Source: Melastoma dodecandrum | Lineage: Eukaryota > Streptophyta > Magnoliopsida > Myrtales > Melastomataceae | Reading direction: 5' to 3' | Length of the DNA: 64,000 nucleotides | Assembly: GCA_029817715.1 (NCBI GenBank) | Contig: JARUPY010000506.1 | Location: 248,001-312,000 of the forward strand | Shown here: piece by piece, positions 32,030 to 46,343 of the stretch | How positions within the stretch are numbered: position 1 is the first letter of the stretch | How the letters are laid out: each line of letters opens with the position of its first letter | Position numbers and translations under genes: made by a program | The notes under the pieces: model-generated | What the model was told of the DNA's origin: nothing | What the model saw: only the letters and a program-made list of their open reading frames with translations | Database searches by the model: none

Positions 32030-35000
32030 GAACGGCGCTTCGGACGTACCTGAAAATACCCCAGAACATGACGAAGTGATCATAGATAACCCAAGATCCC
32101 TCGATGGCTACCATGGTCTCGAGCTAGGTCTCCAACGACATGAAGAACCAAAGGAGATAACATTACAAGAACCCAAAACAATCAACATCGGAACGGATGA
32201 TGAGCCCAAAGAGCTACACATCGGTGCTGATCTCCCAACAGATGAGGCCAAGAGCATCGTCAACCTACTCAGGGAGTTTTCAGATATCTTCGCTTGGACG
32301 TATGCGGATATGCCAGGTCTAGACCCGGAGATAGTGGAGCACAAAATCCCCACTGATCCACTAATCCGTCCCACTAAGCAGAAACAACGACGGTACAAGC
32401 CCGAGCTAGCTCTTGCAATCAAGGAAGAAGTGGACAAACTCCTCAAGGTCAACTTCATCGAGGTAGCCAATTACCACAATGGGTCGTCAACATCGTCCCC
32501 GTCATCAAGAAAAACGGGAAGGTCCGAGTCTGCGTCGATTACCGTGACCTTAACAAAGCGAGTCCCAAAGACGACTTCCCTCTGCCACACATCGACTTGC
32601 TTGTGGACAATACTGCTGGTTTTAACAGGTTTTCTTTCATGGATGGATTTTCCGGGTACAACCAAATACGTATGGCTGAAGAAGACAAGGAGAAAACGAC
32701 TTTCACAACACCCTGGGGCACATTTTGCTACCGGGTCATGCCTTTCGGACTCAAGAACGCTGGGGCAACTTATCAACGCGCAATGGTGGTCCTCTTCCAT
32801 GACATGATGCACCGAGAAATCGAAGTCTACGTCGACGATATGATCGCAAAATCCAGAGCGGAAGAATACCACACTGTTGTTCTCCGCAAGCTATTCGAAC
32901 GACTTCGCAAGTACAAGCTTCGTCTCAATCCGGCCAAGTGCGTCTTCGGGGCGACATCAGGCAAACTTCTAGGGTTCGTTGTCAGCAGCAAAGGTATCGA
33001 AATCGACCCCGACAAAATCAACGCAATTCGCGATCTCCCAGCACCAAAGTCAGTTAAGGAGATTCGAGGCTTCATGGGTCGCGTTAACTACATTGGAAGG
33101 TTCATCTCTAACTTGGCAGATACATGTAAACCCCTCTTCAAGAAACTAAGGAAAGATGTAAAATTTGAGTGGGACGACGACTGTAAAACCGCGTTCGAAC
33201 AAATAAGGGCTTATCTGACAGAACCGCCCGTCCTCATCCCGCCAAAGCCGGGGCACCCTCTCACGCTCTACCTCACAGTTCGAGAAGAGTCATTCGGAGC
33301 CATGCTTGCCCAACAGCTGCCAGGCGCCAAGGAACATGCAATCTACTACTTGAGCAAGAAATTCACTGATTGCGAGTCCCGGTACACTATGACAGAACGT
33401 ACCTGTTGCGCACTCGTTTGGGTGCTACACCGACTTCGACAGTACACTCTCCACTATGAGATCTTACTAGTATCCGAAAATGATCCCCTCAAGTATCTCT
33501 TTGACAAACCAACACTGATAGGAAGAGTCTCCAAGTGGCAGTTGCAGCTAGCTGAATTCGACATCAGATTCCACTCAACTAAGTCAATCAAAGGTAGAAC
33601 AATCGCTGATCACATTGCGGAATATCCAGGGACAGATAATTCTCCTTTGGAAATCAAATTACCAGACGAAAACATTTTCCTCACCGAGTCGCAGCAAAGG
33701 TGGACAATGTATTTCGACGGTGCAGTCAACTCTTCTGGTTCAGGTATTGGAGCGGTAGTGATATCCCCAGACGGACAATATTATCCAACAGCTGCAAAAG
33801 TCACTTTCCCTTGCACAAACAACATCGCTGAATACGAAGCGTGCATCCTCGGCCTATTACGTGCACTCGACATGCGGGTCCGATTTCTTGACGTTTATGG
33901 AGATTCGTCACTCATTATCTCCCAAACAAACGGGGCATGGCGCACACGGGATCCAAAGCTTATCCCATATCAGGAACACCTACAAACACTAGCCCGCCAA
34001 TTCATTGATATTGAATTCAATTACCTCCCACGGGCAGATAATCGTTTCGCTGACGCTCTTGCTGTTCTTGCATCAATGATTCCATTAGCAGGAGAAATGG
34101 ACATCGAGCCTCTTCGCATCGACATCGCCGAGGATCCGAGCTGCATGCACGTCGAGCTTTGCCAACCTGGGGACTCACCACCATGGTTCACAGACATCAA
34201 ATCTTACCTAGAGACGAACGCATTTCCCCAAGGCAGCACAGGAAAGGAACGCAAATTCATCCGAAGGATTGCAAGGAGCTACTTCCTCAATGGCGACGTG
34301 CTCTACAAGAAGTCCTTCACAACAGCCCTCATGCGGTGCGTTACCGAACAAGAAGCCCAGGCTATCATCTTTGAAGTCCATGAAGGCGTTTGTGGACCAC
34401 ACATGAACGGTTATGCTCTCGCTCAGAAAATCATGCGTCAGGGATACTACTGGCTCACAATCGAGGCCGACTGCATCAAATACGTCAAAACCTGCCACAA
34501 ATGCCAGATCTACAGCAACAAGGTGCATGTCCCTCCAACAAGGCTCTACCCACTGTTTGAACCGTGGCCGTTCTCAATGTGGGGTATGGACGTCATCGGA
34601 CCAATTAATCCCAAGGCATCAAACGGACATCGATTCATACTGGTCGCCATCGACTACTTTACTAAATGGATTGAAGCACAATCTTTCAAGGAAGTCACCG
34701 CGAATAACATTATACGTTTCATGCGGACAAACATCATCGCCAGATACGGAGTACCAGAGCTGCTCGTCACCGACAACGGCACAAACTTCAACGGCAACCA
34801 AATGAATACCCTATGTACTGAATTTCGAATCAAACACTTGAACTCTTCACCATACCGTCCACAAATGAACGGTGCAGTCGAAGCTGCCAACAAAAACATG
34901 AAAAGGATTCTTCAGAAGACGGCAATCACATATCGAGATTGGCACGAGAAGCTCCCTTTCGCATTACTCGCTTACCGGACGACGATGCGCACTTCGACTG

Positions 35001-35431
35001 GGGCAACTCCCTTTGAACTCGTCTATGGCACTCAAGCAGTCATTCCAGCAGAGGTCAAGCTGCCTAGTCTCTGGATCTTGTCCCAAAGCAACATGACCGA
35101 AGAAGAGAAGGTTAATCACCACCTCGCCCATCTCGACTTCATCGATGAGAAACGACTTGCTGCAATCGACCACATGCAATGTTATCAACAACGCATGTCC
35201 AGGGCATTCAATAAAAAGGTCAAAGAGATCAAGTATAAGCCAGGAGACCTCGTCCTCAAACGGATCCTTCCAAACGTCAAAGATCCTAGGGGAAAATTTG
35301 CTCCAAACTACGAGGGACCATTCGTCGTCAAACACGCTTTCTCAGGAGGAGCGACCATCCTAACAAAGATGGATGGAGGAGAACTGTCACAACCAATCAA
35401 TGCGGACGCTCTCCGACGTTACTACACTTAA
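32030..35431 (+). pseudogene. Ogre pol: RT, RNase H, second RNase H, integrase (frameshift near 32,475)
   Basis: The first part (32,030–~32,475) has the pre-RT region (EFSDIFAWTYADMPGLDPEI). A one-base frameshift near 32,470–32,480 falls at the start of RT. The rest is open to 35,431: RT with MPFGLKNAGATYQR and the catalytic YVDD, RNase H, and a second archaeal-type RNase H (RWTMYFDGAVNSSGSGIGAV, NNIAEYEACILGL, GDSSLII). Integrase has an HHCC finger (CHKCQIYSNKVH) and DDE residues (WGMDVIGPI, VTDNGTNF, Glu of GAVEAANKN). The dual RNase H places it in the TAT/Ogre lineage. Confidence 0.9.
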
Positions 35432-36479
35432 ATGGTGTCAGGGTTCTGAATTAGTAGTATTCATAAAAAAAAAGGAGAATCTTACGATTACTACTCTCTT
35501 CATCAAATTAAACGAGGTTACATGAGCTTATTTCGTTTACGTCCTTTGTCTCGTGGGCAGGTACAAGAGCTCCTCACACGAATGGTACAAAAAATCCTGT
35601 GACGAAGGCAAGGGTGGCAGGGTGGTAAAGCTTCAAGCCAAAGGCTTGCGGCAGTTTCGTCAATCCTTTGATTCCTTCGGACAAAGATGCAATGACGAAA
35701 CCATACAAAAGGGGAGTACCAAAACTCTACTTCACAAGTCACATGAACGTACTTGTTTTTTTCGCTATCTATTTGATAGGTACATGAGCTTCCTTACAAA
35801 ATAGACATTGGGTAGGAGTAATCTTCGTTAATCCTTCGATTCCATCGGACGAAGATGCAATGACGAAAAAAAAAAAAGGGGAAGTATCAAAGCTCTACTT
35901 CATCTTTCATATAAACGGAGTTACATGAGCAAACTTCATTCTTATTTTAAGATAAACAAGTTACATGAGCTTATTTGTTATCTGTCCTTTGCTTGGTGTA
36001 GGTACATGAGCATCCTACATTATAGACGAAGGCGCGGGTGGTCGGGTGGAAAATTTCGAACCAAAGCTTCGGAGTTGCCTTTGTTGTCACCAAAGATGTT
36101 CAAATCGAAAGGAAGTATCATCTACACTACTCTCTAACAAGATTTCTTGTCATTTTCCAGACGGAGTCATACCTCCATTTCCCCAGCTGGGGTCGATTAC
36201 GTACACCGCATTCCTCAACAAGAGTCGAATATACAAGCACATTCTTCCAGGATGACCACCGAGCTGTGTAGGCACATGGACATCCGCACAGTACGGTATA
36301 TGACTGGGACATAAGAATGCGAACACCTTCCCCACGAAGCTTACACAGGAGTACCACCTTAGTATGACGTCTCCAAAGAGGATACGGGTGGTCAAGGACG
36401 ATCCCCATACATAATTTGAGGTATTATTGGTATCCTTGCGAGAAAATCTTCTCAGATTTCCTCTCAAGGAGGGGCAAAC
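35432..36479 (+). other. Ogre 3' UTR with imperfect repeats and polypurine tract
   Basis: About three imperfect units (near 35,516, 35,774 and 35,938). They share TTACATGAGCTT-like and GTACATGAGC motifs, a GACGAAGGC or GACGAAGATGCAATGACGAAA stretch, and an AAGTATCAAA-like end. The tract AAGGAGGGGCAAAC directly precedes the 3' LTR. No gene. Confidence 0.6.
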
Positions 36480-39400
36480 TGTAATACCTCAAATTTTATC
36501 ATTAATGGTCTAAACCCATCCTTCATTCGGCCCAATCCATTTCCTAACCTTTTTTTTTTTCGATTTTTTATAAAAAAACTCTTAACCTTATCGACTCCCA
36601 TGATTTTCGCCTTCCTAAAATAAGAAAAGGAAACGAATAATTTCACACGATGATCCAATCAATCACGCGATATTGGGGAGGGGGGAGAAATCCCTTCCTA
36701 AAAGAATTCTTTCTTAAAAAGAGGGTGCAGACACACGTATATAAAAAGGGGGATCCGAGCACACGGAGACAGACCAGTGCCTTGACCTTCCGAGATTGTT
36801 CCTCTCCTACATCCAGTTCCTCCCAAGGTAGGTTCGGCAGCAGTGACATGGAAATCCCTCCGTCGCCAACTCAAACCCATTAGCCGTCGACTCTCCCAGA
36901 TGCAACAGCCGCGATATCGAGCCTCGACAACGACCCCAGCGTGGCGATTTCTGAGCCCTTTTCGACGATCCAACCCGTCTCGATCCCCCGCCTTATGCGG
37001 AGAACTGTCCTTGAGCTCCTCGCGGATGCACATCTGCGTTGCGAGGAGCTCCCCTTTTGCTCTAACTTGTTTCCTTTTCTACGTACAGGTCTTTCCAGCC
37101 AATCGCCCACCTCCCGACACCCTCCGTAACGGTGAACGTACGCCACTCCCAAAGCCGCATCGATCATGGCGACACCTACGGAATCCTCGACAACCCAGCA
37201 ACTCCTCTATCCCGACATCTCATCGACTATGAGGACGGCGACCCACCCAAACTCAACCACAATCAGTCGCCCCGGAGACAGAGCTCTCCTCTTCCGGTGT
37301 TTCCTGACATATGCGGCTCATCCCTTGCAGCTTCACCCCCTGCATCTCCCCGATATTCCTGAATCGGCGCAACCCTCAGCCCACCTCCCTTCGGCGTTCC
37401 CGGCGATCATGCCCTTCCCGGAGGCGACTTCCAGCCCTTCCTCGACGTTCCAGCTCCATGGCAACGGTGATCACAGCCCCGCTTCGGCATCCCCGAGACA
37501 TAGCGACGGCCAGCCTCCCCTGTCCTTGACGCCCAGCCCTTGTCTCCACCGGTTCCACAACACCCTCCCCGGGGCGAACCGTCCTCCAGTATTACCCAGC
37601 GGCGGATCAGCCTCCCTCCAGCGTCCTCAGCCCAACGGTGGTGGATCCCGAGCCCTCCCGATGTTCCTGACCCAACGGTGGCGAACTCATGCTCCTTCCC
37701 CGGTGGCCCTCAAACCCGGATCCGGCGGCGATCTTCTCCCCAGCTCCAGTCCGCCGCTTCGCCATCCACGTCGAGCCCAGAAACCACAACAACCGCTCAT
37801 CCCCGACGCTATTCCAGGCGCGCCCACCAAGGAGGCCGCGCCCGTGTGTCCCCAACCAATTCGCTCCACCACCGCGAACCAAGCTTCTTCTCTCCGGACC
37901 TGTGGTGGGGCAGGTGAAGCCCAGCTCTCGAAGCCGTTGTCGTGTGGAAGCAACCCCATCATCTCAGTTCGTTTTCATCGTGAACGAGCTGCGGAAGAGA
38001 ACCGAGACTTCTAGGACAGAGGGAGAGCGACTCTTTTACAAAGGTAAAATCTTTGTCTTTATCATTTTTTATCTTTTATTTTTATTATTATTATTTTTAT
38101 TTTTATTATTAGGTCTAATGCCCGCATTCCTTTTTGGTAATTGTTTATATTTGGTATTCTGTATCTTGAATCAACAATGGTTAGAATTTTTTTTCCTTTT
38201 TTAGGATTTCGTCTTTAAATTTTATTTCATTTGTTAAAATAAATTATACGTTCAACTTTTAGATTTCTAGTAACTTTTAATTACCCCTTTAAGTTAAATG
38301 TCCTTGTTTATTCTTTTCTTACTATTTCACTATTATTATTATTATTTTCATAAAATATAAAATTTCGTCCGCATGTGTTTTGATAAAAAATGTGAACTTA
38401 GCAAAAATGACAGGTAAACTTTTATGAATGTCTTTAATTAATTTATTCAAATAATAGTTGCATGAATTTCGTTATGTGATAAGCAATTTTCATTGTTTTA
38501 CATATGAGACATGAAATACACAATCAAATTCATCTTTAAGTTAATTTTAAGTATTGATCTACTTTATTTAAGAACTTTCTAACAAATTTCTTGGTTTATT
38601 TTGCATGAAAATTAAACGAGAATTTTGAGGTAATCGACAAGGCGATCTCAACATGGTGGAGGGTTCACTAAAGCGTCCTCAACTGACTGACTCAACGCCA
38701 ATATAAGCCCCCTCCAGTCGGGCCTCAGGTACATGAGGGAGGTGCGGGCTTCCCGTTTTTTTTATATTTCCACATGTAACGGGTCGTGGGCCCAAGTGCA
38801 TAGGCCCACGATCACCACCCTTCCCCGCTCCCTTTGATCTCAATAATTGTTTGTGTTTGTCCGCATGCCTTAGGCCCATAGGCTTATCGTCGCATGCTGT
38901 TTGTAAAACAAATAAACATAAGTTCGGGCCCGAAAAGCCTGAATCGGGCCCAACGCCCGTAAAACACTGACATGAGTCCGGAGTCATGCCCGGATCGGGT
39001 CCAACGCCCGTTAAGCAAAAGCAAAAATCTTTTGGAGCAAACGCCACCTCCCTTTTCGCATGTTAGAATGTAAGAGTTAGTAACTAGGAATCTTCGAACC
39101 AACTGTTTTTTTTCGACTTAAACAGCTTTTATAAATAAAGTCGGTGGCGACTCCGTTTAGTTCACCTAGGTTAAACAACAACAACCTTTTTCTTACGGAG
39201 CCATCATGGATGAGGGAATGACGACACGAGCCGCTCCCAATTCCTCCCAAAAGTTCCTCCTTCGGATCATGCTCCGCCTTTCGCCTACCGCCTCTTAGGA
39301 AAACAGAGACGGTCGGCGAGGGCCCCGAGCAGGCCCAGTTAGGAACCCAGAGAGGGATCACCCAATTCCCTTCTGCAGCGTCCGACGCTCGAGTCGTGAC

Positions 39401-39488
39401 GTTGATCAGTTGGGCCTTGGGGAGCGGACCCGGATCCTCGTATCGTTCGAACCGCCTCGCGCGTGCTAGGCCGGAAGGCGCGCGTACA
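36480..39488 (+). repeat. Ogre-type 3' LTR
   Basis: About 3.0 kb, TGTAATACCTC…GCGCGTACA, with TATATAAAA at 36,738–36,746. Its last ~0.9 kb (from ~38,604) matches the 5' LTR. The rest is a GC-rich segment (~36,760–37,950) and an AT-rich segment unlike the 5' LTR. Confidence 0.88.
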
Positions 39489-40911
<1,423 letters not shown>

Positions 40912-41109
40912 ACAACAAATACGTACGTCATCATGTATGTCTGCGATTATTGTAGAAAAAACGGAAGTATTTCATAATTGAGAGTATATAAAATTACAGC
41001 AAATTTTTGTCATATCATGTGTAAATCTCGTAGTTTAATTTTCGAACACCAATATCTCAAGTTTATGGGCAGGAGAGGACATTTTGGCTTGGGGGTCGTT
41101 GTTTGTCGC

Positions 41110-41503
41110 TAGAGGCTTTAACGGGCCGGGCTGGCTCGCAAACTAACCGGCCCGGCTCGTCTCGTGGCCTGAGCCCGATTTGATAAAAATTAGAATCTGA
41201 CGTGCTCGAGCTTAAGCTTGAGACTTAACTTTTGACAATGAAGCCAACTCGTGCTGCCTTACGAATCTCACAAACGGTTTGGGTGGACTTGACAAATTTT
41301 GAAAAATATTTAATATTAAATAATATATATATTTATAAAAAATACTTGAAGCTCGGAATGGGCTAGGAGAAGAATTGTGAGAATATGGTTCCGGAGAGGA
41401 TGGGGCTCGGGCGGGCTCGATCTCGGGCTCGGCCTAAAAATATTTGAAATTCGAGTCGAACTCGGGTAAAGGTGTCCGAGCCCGGCCCGGCTCATTAACA
41501 CTA
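41110..41503. mobile_element. hAT-like MITE, module 3 copy
   Basis: Same element as 519–855, flanked by TTTGTCGC at 41,102–41,109 and 41,504–41,511. It is 394 bp. It includes a GAGCCCGGCCCGGCTCATTA right end that mirrors the GGGCCGGGCTGGCTCG left end. Confidence 0.78.
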
Positions 41504-41888
41504 TTTGTCGCTACTGGATTCGGTATAGGCTCATTTTAAATAGAACGATAAGGCAAGAATAGAAAAACTATTGAAATCCATTCGGGATTCGGAAATTTGG
41601 AATTACTTTCGTATACACCCGTCACAAACAAAAAGGGAGAAGTTAATCGCATGTATCAAAATACCTGATTTTATTACGGGTCAGGATCACACACGGCGTT
41701 GTTATAAAACAAACCTTGATCTCTTTAACACTTTAAAAAAGCTATATGAATTAATTTATAGCGTACGTTTCACGTATTTCCTTCAGTTCCGTCGGATTCC
41801 GCCCTTCCCAAACAAAGCCTTTAACGCTAAGTAATGTCCTTTTCTTCTTGAACATGTGATGGCCAATTTTTGATTCGTCGAGGGGGCA

Positions 41889-41904
41889 GTTGACCTGAGT
41901 CAAC
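41889..41904. promoter_or_regulatory. Inverted W-box pair upstream of module 3 RLP
   Basis: GTTGACCTGAGTCAAC, identical to 1,343–1,358, lies 98 bp before the RLP ATG at 42,002. Confidence 0.5.
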
Positions 41905-42001
41905 GTCTTGCATTAACGTCCAACATTTTTGGGTCGTTCTCGTCCTCGTCCTTGTCGTCGTCTTCGCCGTGTTACGGTTGGCGCTGATTCGACAATTACC
42001 C

Positions 42002-45000
42002 ATGAAGAGTCTCGAGGGTATCAGAAACATGAACCACGAAAGATTACAGGAAATGGGAAAGTTGGGAGGGATGATGCCATGGTTGTTCTTGCTTGTGTTG
42101 AGCATGAGCTTCCCCATGCTCTGTTCCAGCAGAGTCGCTTCATCTGGTTGCAACACTGAAGAACTACGAGCCCTTGTCAAGTTCCAGGCCAGCCTCAATT
42201 ACCGGATCTGGGCAGGGGCAACGTTGCACGGGAATGGTACTCGATGTTGCCTGTGGGAAGGTGTTGGGTGCAACAGGAAGGGACGCATCGTGAAGCTTGA
42301 CTTCCCTGGACAGAATTTTGAAAGGTACTATCCATATTATTATCCGACCAACAACATAAAGTCCACTGCGGCGGAAACACTCTGTTCCTTGCTTGGGCTG
42401 AGATACCTGAATCACTTGGACCTTTCTGGAATAGCATGCTGGCAATCATGTATTGATTCCAGACGATGTGGAGTCGATGAGGCAATTGCGGTTCCTCGGC
42501 CTCCCGTTTGGAATTACAGGAAAACTCCCACGCAGCATCGGGAACCTAACTAAGCTACAAGTTCTCCTTCTTCCAGGTTGGGGCCTTGAGTTGGTTGATT
42601 CAGATATCCGGTGGCTTTCGATTCTCGTATCATTGAATCGATTTGATCTCATAAACGCGCGCATTCCAAGACCGTCAGACCTCGGACGAGTGCTCAGCAG
42701 TCTTCCTCGCTTATCCAACCTTACCTTGTCCGGCTGTGGCCTCGACAATTCCTTCTTACGGCATATTTCCTCAAACTTCACCCTGATGTTTAACTTAAAG
42801 CATCTGGATCTCTCAGACAACAACTTCTTTGGCGAGATCCCAGATGGATTCCAGAACGCCACGGCGCTAGAATTTATGGATCTGTCGCGTAACAAATTTA
42901 GCTCGTCTGTCCCGATGTGGTTTGGGAATTACAGAAACCTGGCTCGAATTTTTCTGGGTGACAATTCTTTGAAAGGCATCGAGGGCGGGCTAGGATGGCT
43001 TCTCAGCAGCAAGAAAAATCTCAGGTACGCAAATCTGGCATACAATGAGCTCGCTGGGGAGATCTTAACGAACCAAAGCATGCTGACGTCGCCCTCATAT
43101 GGAGAAGATTTGAAGAACTTAAGGTTCTTATTCCTTTCCGCCAACCGTCTGAGCGGAGAAATTCCGAGATGGCTTGGAGGGCTTCCTGTATTGGAATATC
43201 TGGGTTTGTCCAAAAACCAGTTCTCAGGGAGCATCCCGTCTTCACTCTACTCGACGCCAAATTTGAGATTCTTATTCCTCGATGGTAATCAACTGAGTGG
43301 AACCATTTCGGAGGCTCTCGGCCAGCTCTCTAGTCTTGAATCCTTGGATCTCTCTGGTAACAAATTGAGTGGAGCCGTCTCGGAGGCTCTCGGCCAGCTC
43401 TATAATCTTGAATTCTTGGATCTCTCTGGTAACAAATTGAGTGGAGCCGTCTCGGAAGCACATTTCTGGAACCTGTCAAAGTTGTTTCATCTCGATCTTA
43501 GTGATAATCGTCTTACGATTAAGATGGATGATTCATGGACACCACCCTTTCAAGTTCGTTTCCTCGGGATGGGGTCATGCTCTCTGGGAATGCAACTCCC
43601 ACGATGGATGAGAACACAGAAGCTACTCCACGATTTGAAGCTTCCGAACGTTTCGTTTTCCAACCAACTGCCGGAATGGATTGGGGACATGAACCTGTTG
43701 TACCTGAATCTATCTTACAGTCGGATCATCGATCCCGTACCTGATTTGCCCACAAGCCTGGTTGAGCTAGATATATCGCATTCTTCCCTTATCGGACCCC
43801 TGCCAGAGAGCATTGGGCGGTTGGCGTCTCTGAGAAATTTATATGCTTACGGAAACTATATCAATGGTTCCATTCCATCCTTCCTCTGTAAAATGAAATC
43901 ACTGTGGAGGTTGGATCTCAGCAAGAACAATCTTAGCGGAAGCATTCCTGACTGTTGGGATACTCCGTATTTGGAGCGGATGGATTTCTCTTTCAACAAC
44001 TTATCCGGTTCGATCCCGAGCTCTATCAAGCACCTTAATGTGCTATTATCATTGCACTTGAACAATAACCAACTTTCCGGGGAGATTCCTCATGGCTTGA
44101 GTTATTGTGGTCATCTGATGCTTCTGGATCTCGGCGACAACAATCTCAATGGAGGCATCCCAACATGGATGGGAGGTGATACCCTTCCAATGTTGCAGGT
44201 TCTGCGGCTAACAGGAAACGAGCTCAGTGGACATATTCCCCCAGAGATATGTTCATTTCAACTAGTGCGACTGCTAGACCTCTCGAGAAATGGGCTTATG
44301 GGAAGCATTCCTCCTTGTTTTGGTCTCATGACGGGCTTCAATCTAGACAAGTACAGATCCGATTGGAGCGCATTGGTTTCCCGCTCTCATTTTGCGTCTC
44401 CGTCACCACTATCAACGACTGCCCCTGGCGAGAGAGAGCACGTCATTCAAGTTATGAAGGGTGTAAACAGCGATTACACCCAGATTGCCCTTCAGCTGGT
44501 CACAATTCTCGACCTGTCAAGCAACAGCCTTGTTGGAATGCTTCCTAAAGAGCTCTGTAATTTGTTCGGGCTTCGAGGTTTAAATGTGTCTCATAACCAC
44601 CTCAATGGATCCATCCCGTACAGAATGGGGGACATGACCTCAATCGAGTCCCTCGACCTCTCGGACAACCTCTTGACTGGGAACATCCCCACGAGCATAT
44701 CGGCTCTGACAAGTTTAGACCACCTCAACCTATCGCACAACAACTTGTCTGGAGAAATCCCAAAGGGAAGTCAAATGCAGACCCTCCAGGACCCATCCAT
44801 ATACGCGGACAACCCTCTGTTGTGCGCAGATTTCCTTCAAAGGAAATGCCACTCCACTGCATCCATCGCACATCCCCCAGGGTATACAGGCTGGGAAGAT
44901 GGCCACGACAGAGGAGACAGGCTCGAGCAGTTGTTGTTCTACGCTGTCATGGCGCTCGGATTCGGTTGCGGATTCTGGGGTGCCATTGGTTCATTGGTGG

Positions 45001-45056
45001 TGAATAGCAAATGGAGGAAGGCCTTCTTCGAATTTGCGGCAAGAGTGACGGGTTGA
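42002..45056 (+). pseudogene. LRR receptor-like protein, module 3 (frameshift after first LRR)
   Basis: ATG 42,002 opens a signal peptide (MPWLFLLVLSMSFPMLCSS) and an LRRNT_2 cap (CNTEELRALVKFQ, CCLWEGVGC). The frame is lost near 42,440–42,455, after LNHLDLSG. The second frame (from 42,453) runs 867 residues: plant LRRs, an island-like break around SDWSALVSRSHFASPSP, the last LRRs, CADFLQRKC cap, acidic juxtamembrane stretch and transmembrane helix (LFYAVMALGFGCGFWGAIG). It includes a 72-bp LRR duplication (43,311–43,454) absent from module 1. A 4-bp insertion near 45,050 shortens the cytoplasmic tail to VTG. By family an extracellular immune or developmental receptor working with a kinase partner. 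A sequencing error or unusual splicing at 42,45x is possible, but module 1 has the same break. Confidence 0.88.
43311..43454 (+). repeat. 72-bp tandem duplication of one LRR unit
   Basis: Two consecutive 72-bp units (43,311–43,382 and 43,383–43,454) starting GAGGCTCTCGGCCAGCTC encode adjacent 24-residue LRRs (EALGQLSSLESLDLSGNKLS and EALGQLYNLEFLDLSGNKLS). Module 1 has one unit. Confidence 0.9.
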
Positions 45057-46343
45057 CTGGCTTACGCGGCCGATGCACTAAGTGCGGCCGAGATAAAGAG
45101 ACTGCTGAGAAACTCTTTCCTTAGGCGTTTGGTGAAAAGCATATGATGTAGTGCTGTTTGTGGGACATGCTCTTCGTGTTCGTGCAATGTGTTTTCGAAA
45201 TAATAACAGAGTGATTTTGTAAGTTTAGCATAAACAGAACTTTAATGTTGCCGTCGTTGATTTTATCGTACCGTCGGACAACATTCGCTAAACTCAATTA
45301 AAAAATCAGCGTCAAGACGCATTAAGTGTGGAAAATAGAGCTCGATACCTCATTTTAACGGTGCTTCAAAATCGGCAAAAAGTTGGACAAAAGTTGGCGA
45401 CGTGTCGACGATGCGCTCCCGTCATAGCATTACGTCGCTTAACTGTTCAAATCACACGTCAATAATAAAATTCAATTAAAAAAAACCACCAAAAGATCAC
45501 ATTAGAATTAATGGCATATGTCCCTTTTAAAAAAACGTAAATAAAAAATGAATTATAATAGACAAAAAAATCTCTAAAATAAAATGAAATAATAATCAAT
45601 AAATTTTTGATAAAATATACATTTATGATATTAACTTTGACTTAACTTTTTATTTTACCTTTAATTTAATTTTTTATATAATTTTGTCAACAACTTTTAT
45701 TTTTATTTTGATATTGGTCAATCTTAAATTTTATTACGCATAACTCACACGAACCGTAATAAAAAACTTTCACTTATCAACTAAAAAAGAAAAAAATTAA
45801 AAAAAATTAGAAATAATATTGAAACTTTTTATGTATTTTTTATTTTAAAATTTTGATGTATAAATCAAGTGAATTAGAAACCGAAGTTGAATGATAGTTG
45901 CTGAAGCTGTCCAAAAATATGCAAAATCGATGAAGGTCGGATGATATTCTATTAGGGACTATTATTACGGATAAAGTATATTATGATACGAGTAAATGTG
46001 AGGTTGAAACTCCACTATTATAGTATATGAGTCATGTTATATCAAAGTCTTGTTTTGTTTTCGATAAAAAATTTAAAATTGATAAAAATTAAAAAAAAAA
46101 AAGAAATTGCTCAAAAGTCGAGATTTTGTCCTAAATATTAAATATTTAATCCGGATGTGTCATGGGTAAATAAAGACTGAAACATATCCCTGAAAGACGT
46201 CTCCTCTCGTCTCGTCTAGTCTCGTCACCGTTTGAAAAGATGGTGTTGCACCAAACGTCCTTATCGGACACACAGTTCTCATCCTTCCCCGGCGGACCAT
46301 TTTCCTAGCAAGGTTTTCTGGATCTGTTGTTTTCTGAGTCTGG
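45057..46343. other. RLP–RBR spacer, module 3
   Basis: RLP 3' flank to about 45,510, then AT-rich DNA (about 45,540–46,060) related to the MULE-type MITE at 54,889–55,407, then the RBR 5' flank. No gene. Compared with module 1 it lacks the polymerase-like insertion. Confidence 0.6.

Larger units (their letters stand above)
22841..39488 (+). mobile_element. Ogre/TAT-type Ty3/gypsy LTR retrotransposon inserted in CRK exon 3
   Basis: A 16.6-kb element, TGTAATACC…GCGTACA, flanked by the 5-bp target duplication GTCAA (22,836–22,840 and 39,489–39,493). The order is 5' LTR, PBS, extra ORF1, gag, protease, a predicted intron, RT, RNase H, a second RNase H, integrase, repeat-rich 3' UTR, polypurine tract, 3' LTR. 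The extra ORF, dual RNase H and intron are hallmarks of the Ogre/TAT lineage. Gag has an in-frame stop and RT a frameshift. The two LTRs differ greatly outside their last ~0.9 kb. Confidence 0.92.

Noticed and set aside
37166..38014. 282-residue Pro/Ser-rich ORF inside the Ogre 3' LTR
   Set aside because: It lies within the GC-rich LTR segment, overlaps other open frames and resembles no family; compositional openness is the simpler reading.
42440..42455. A conventional intron explaining the RLP frameshift
   Set aside because: No GT–AG pair of plausible length joins the two frames at this point; genes of this class usually lack an intron here.
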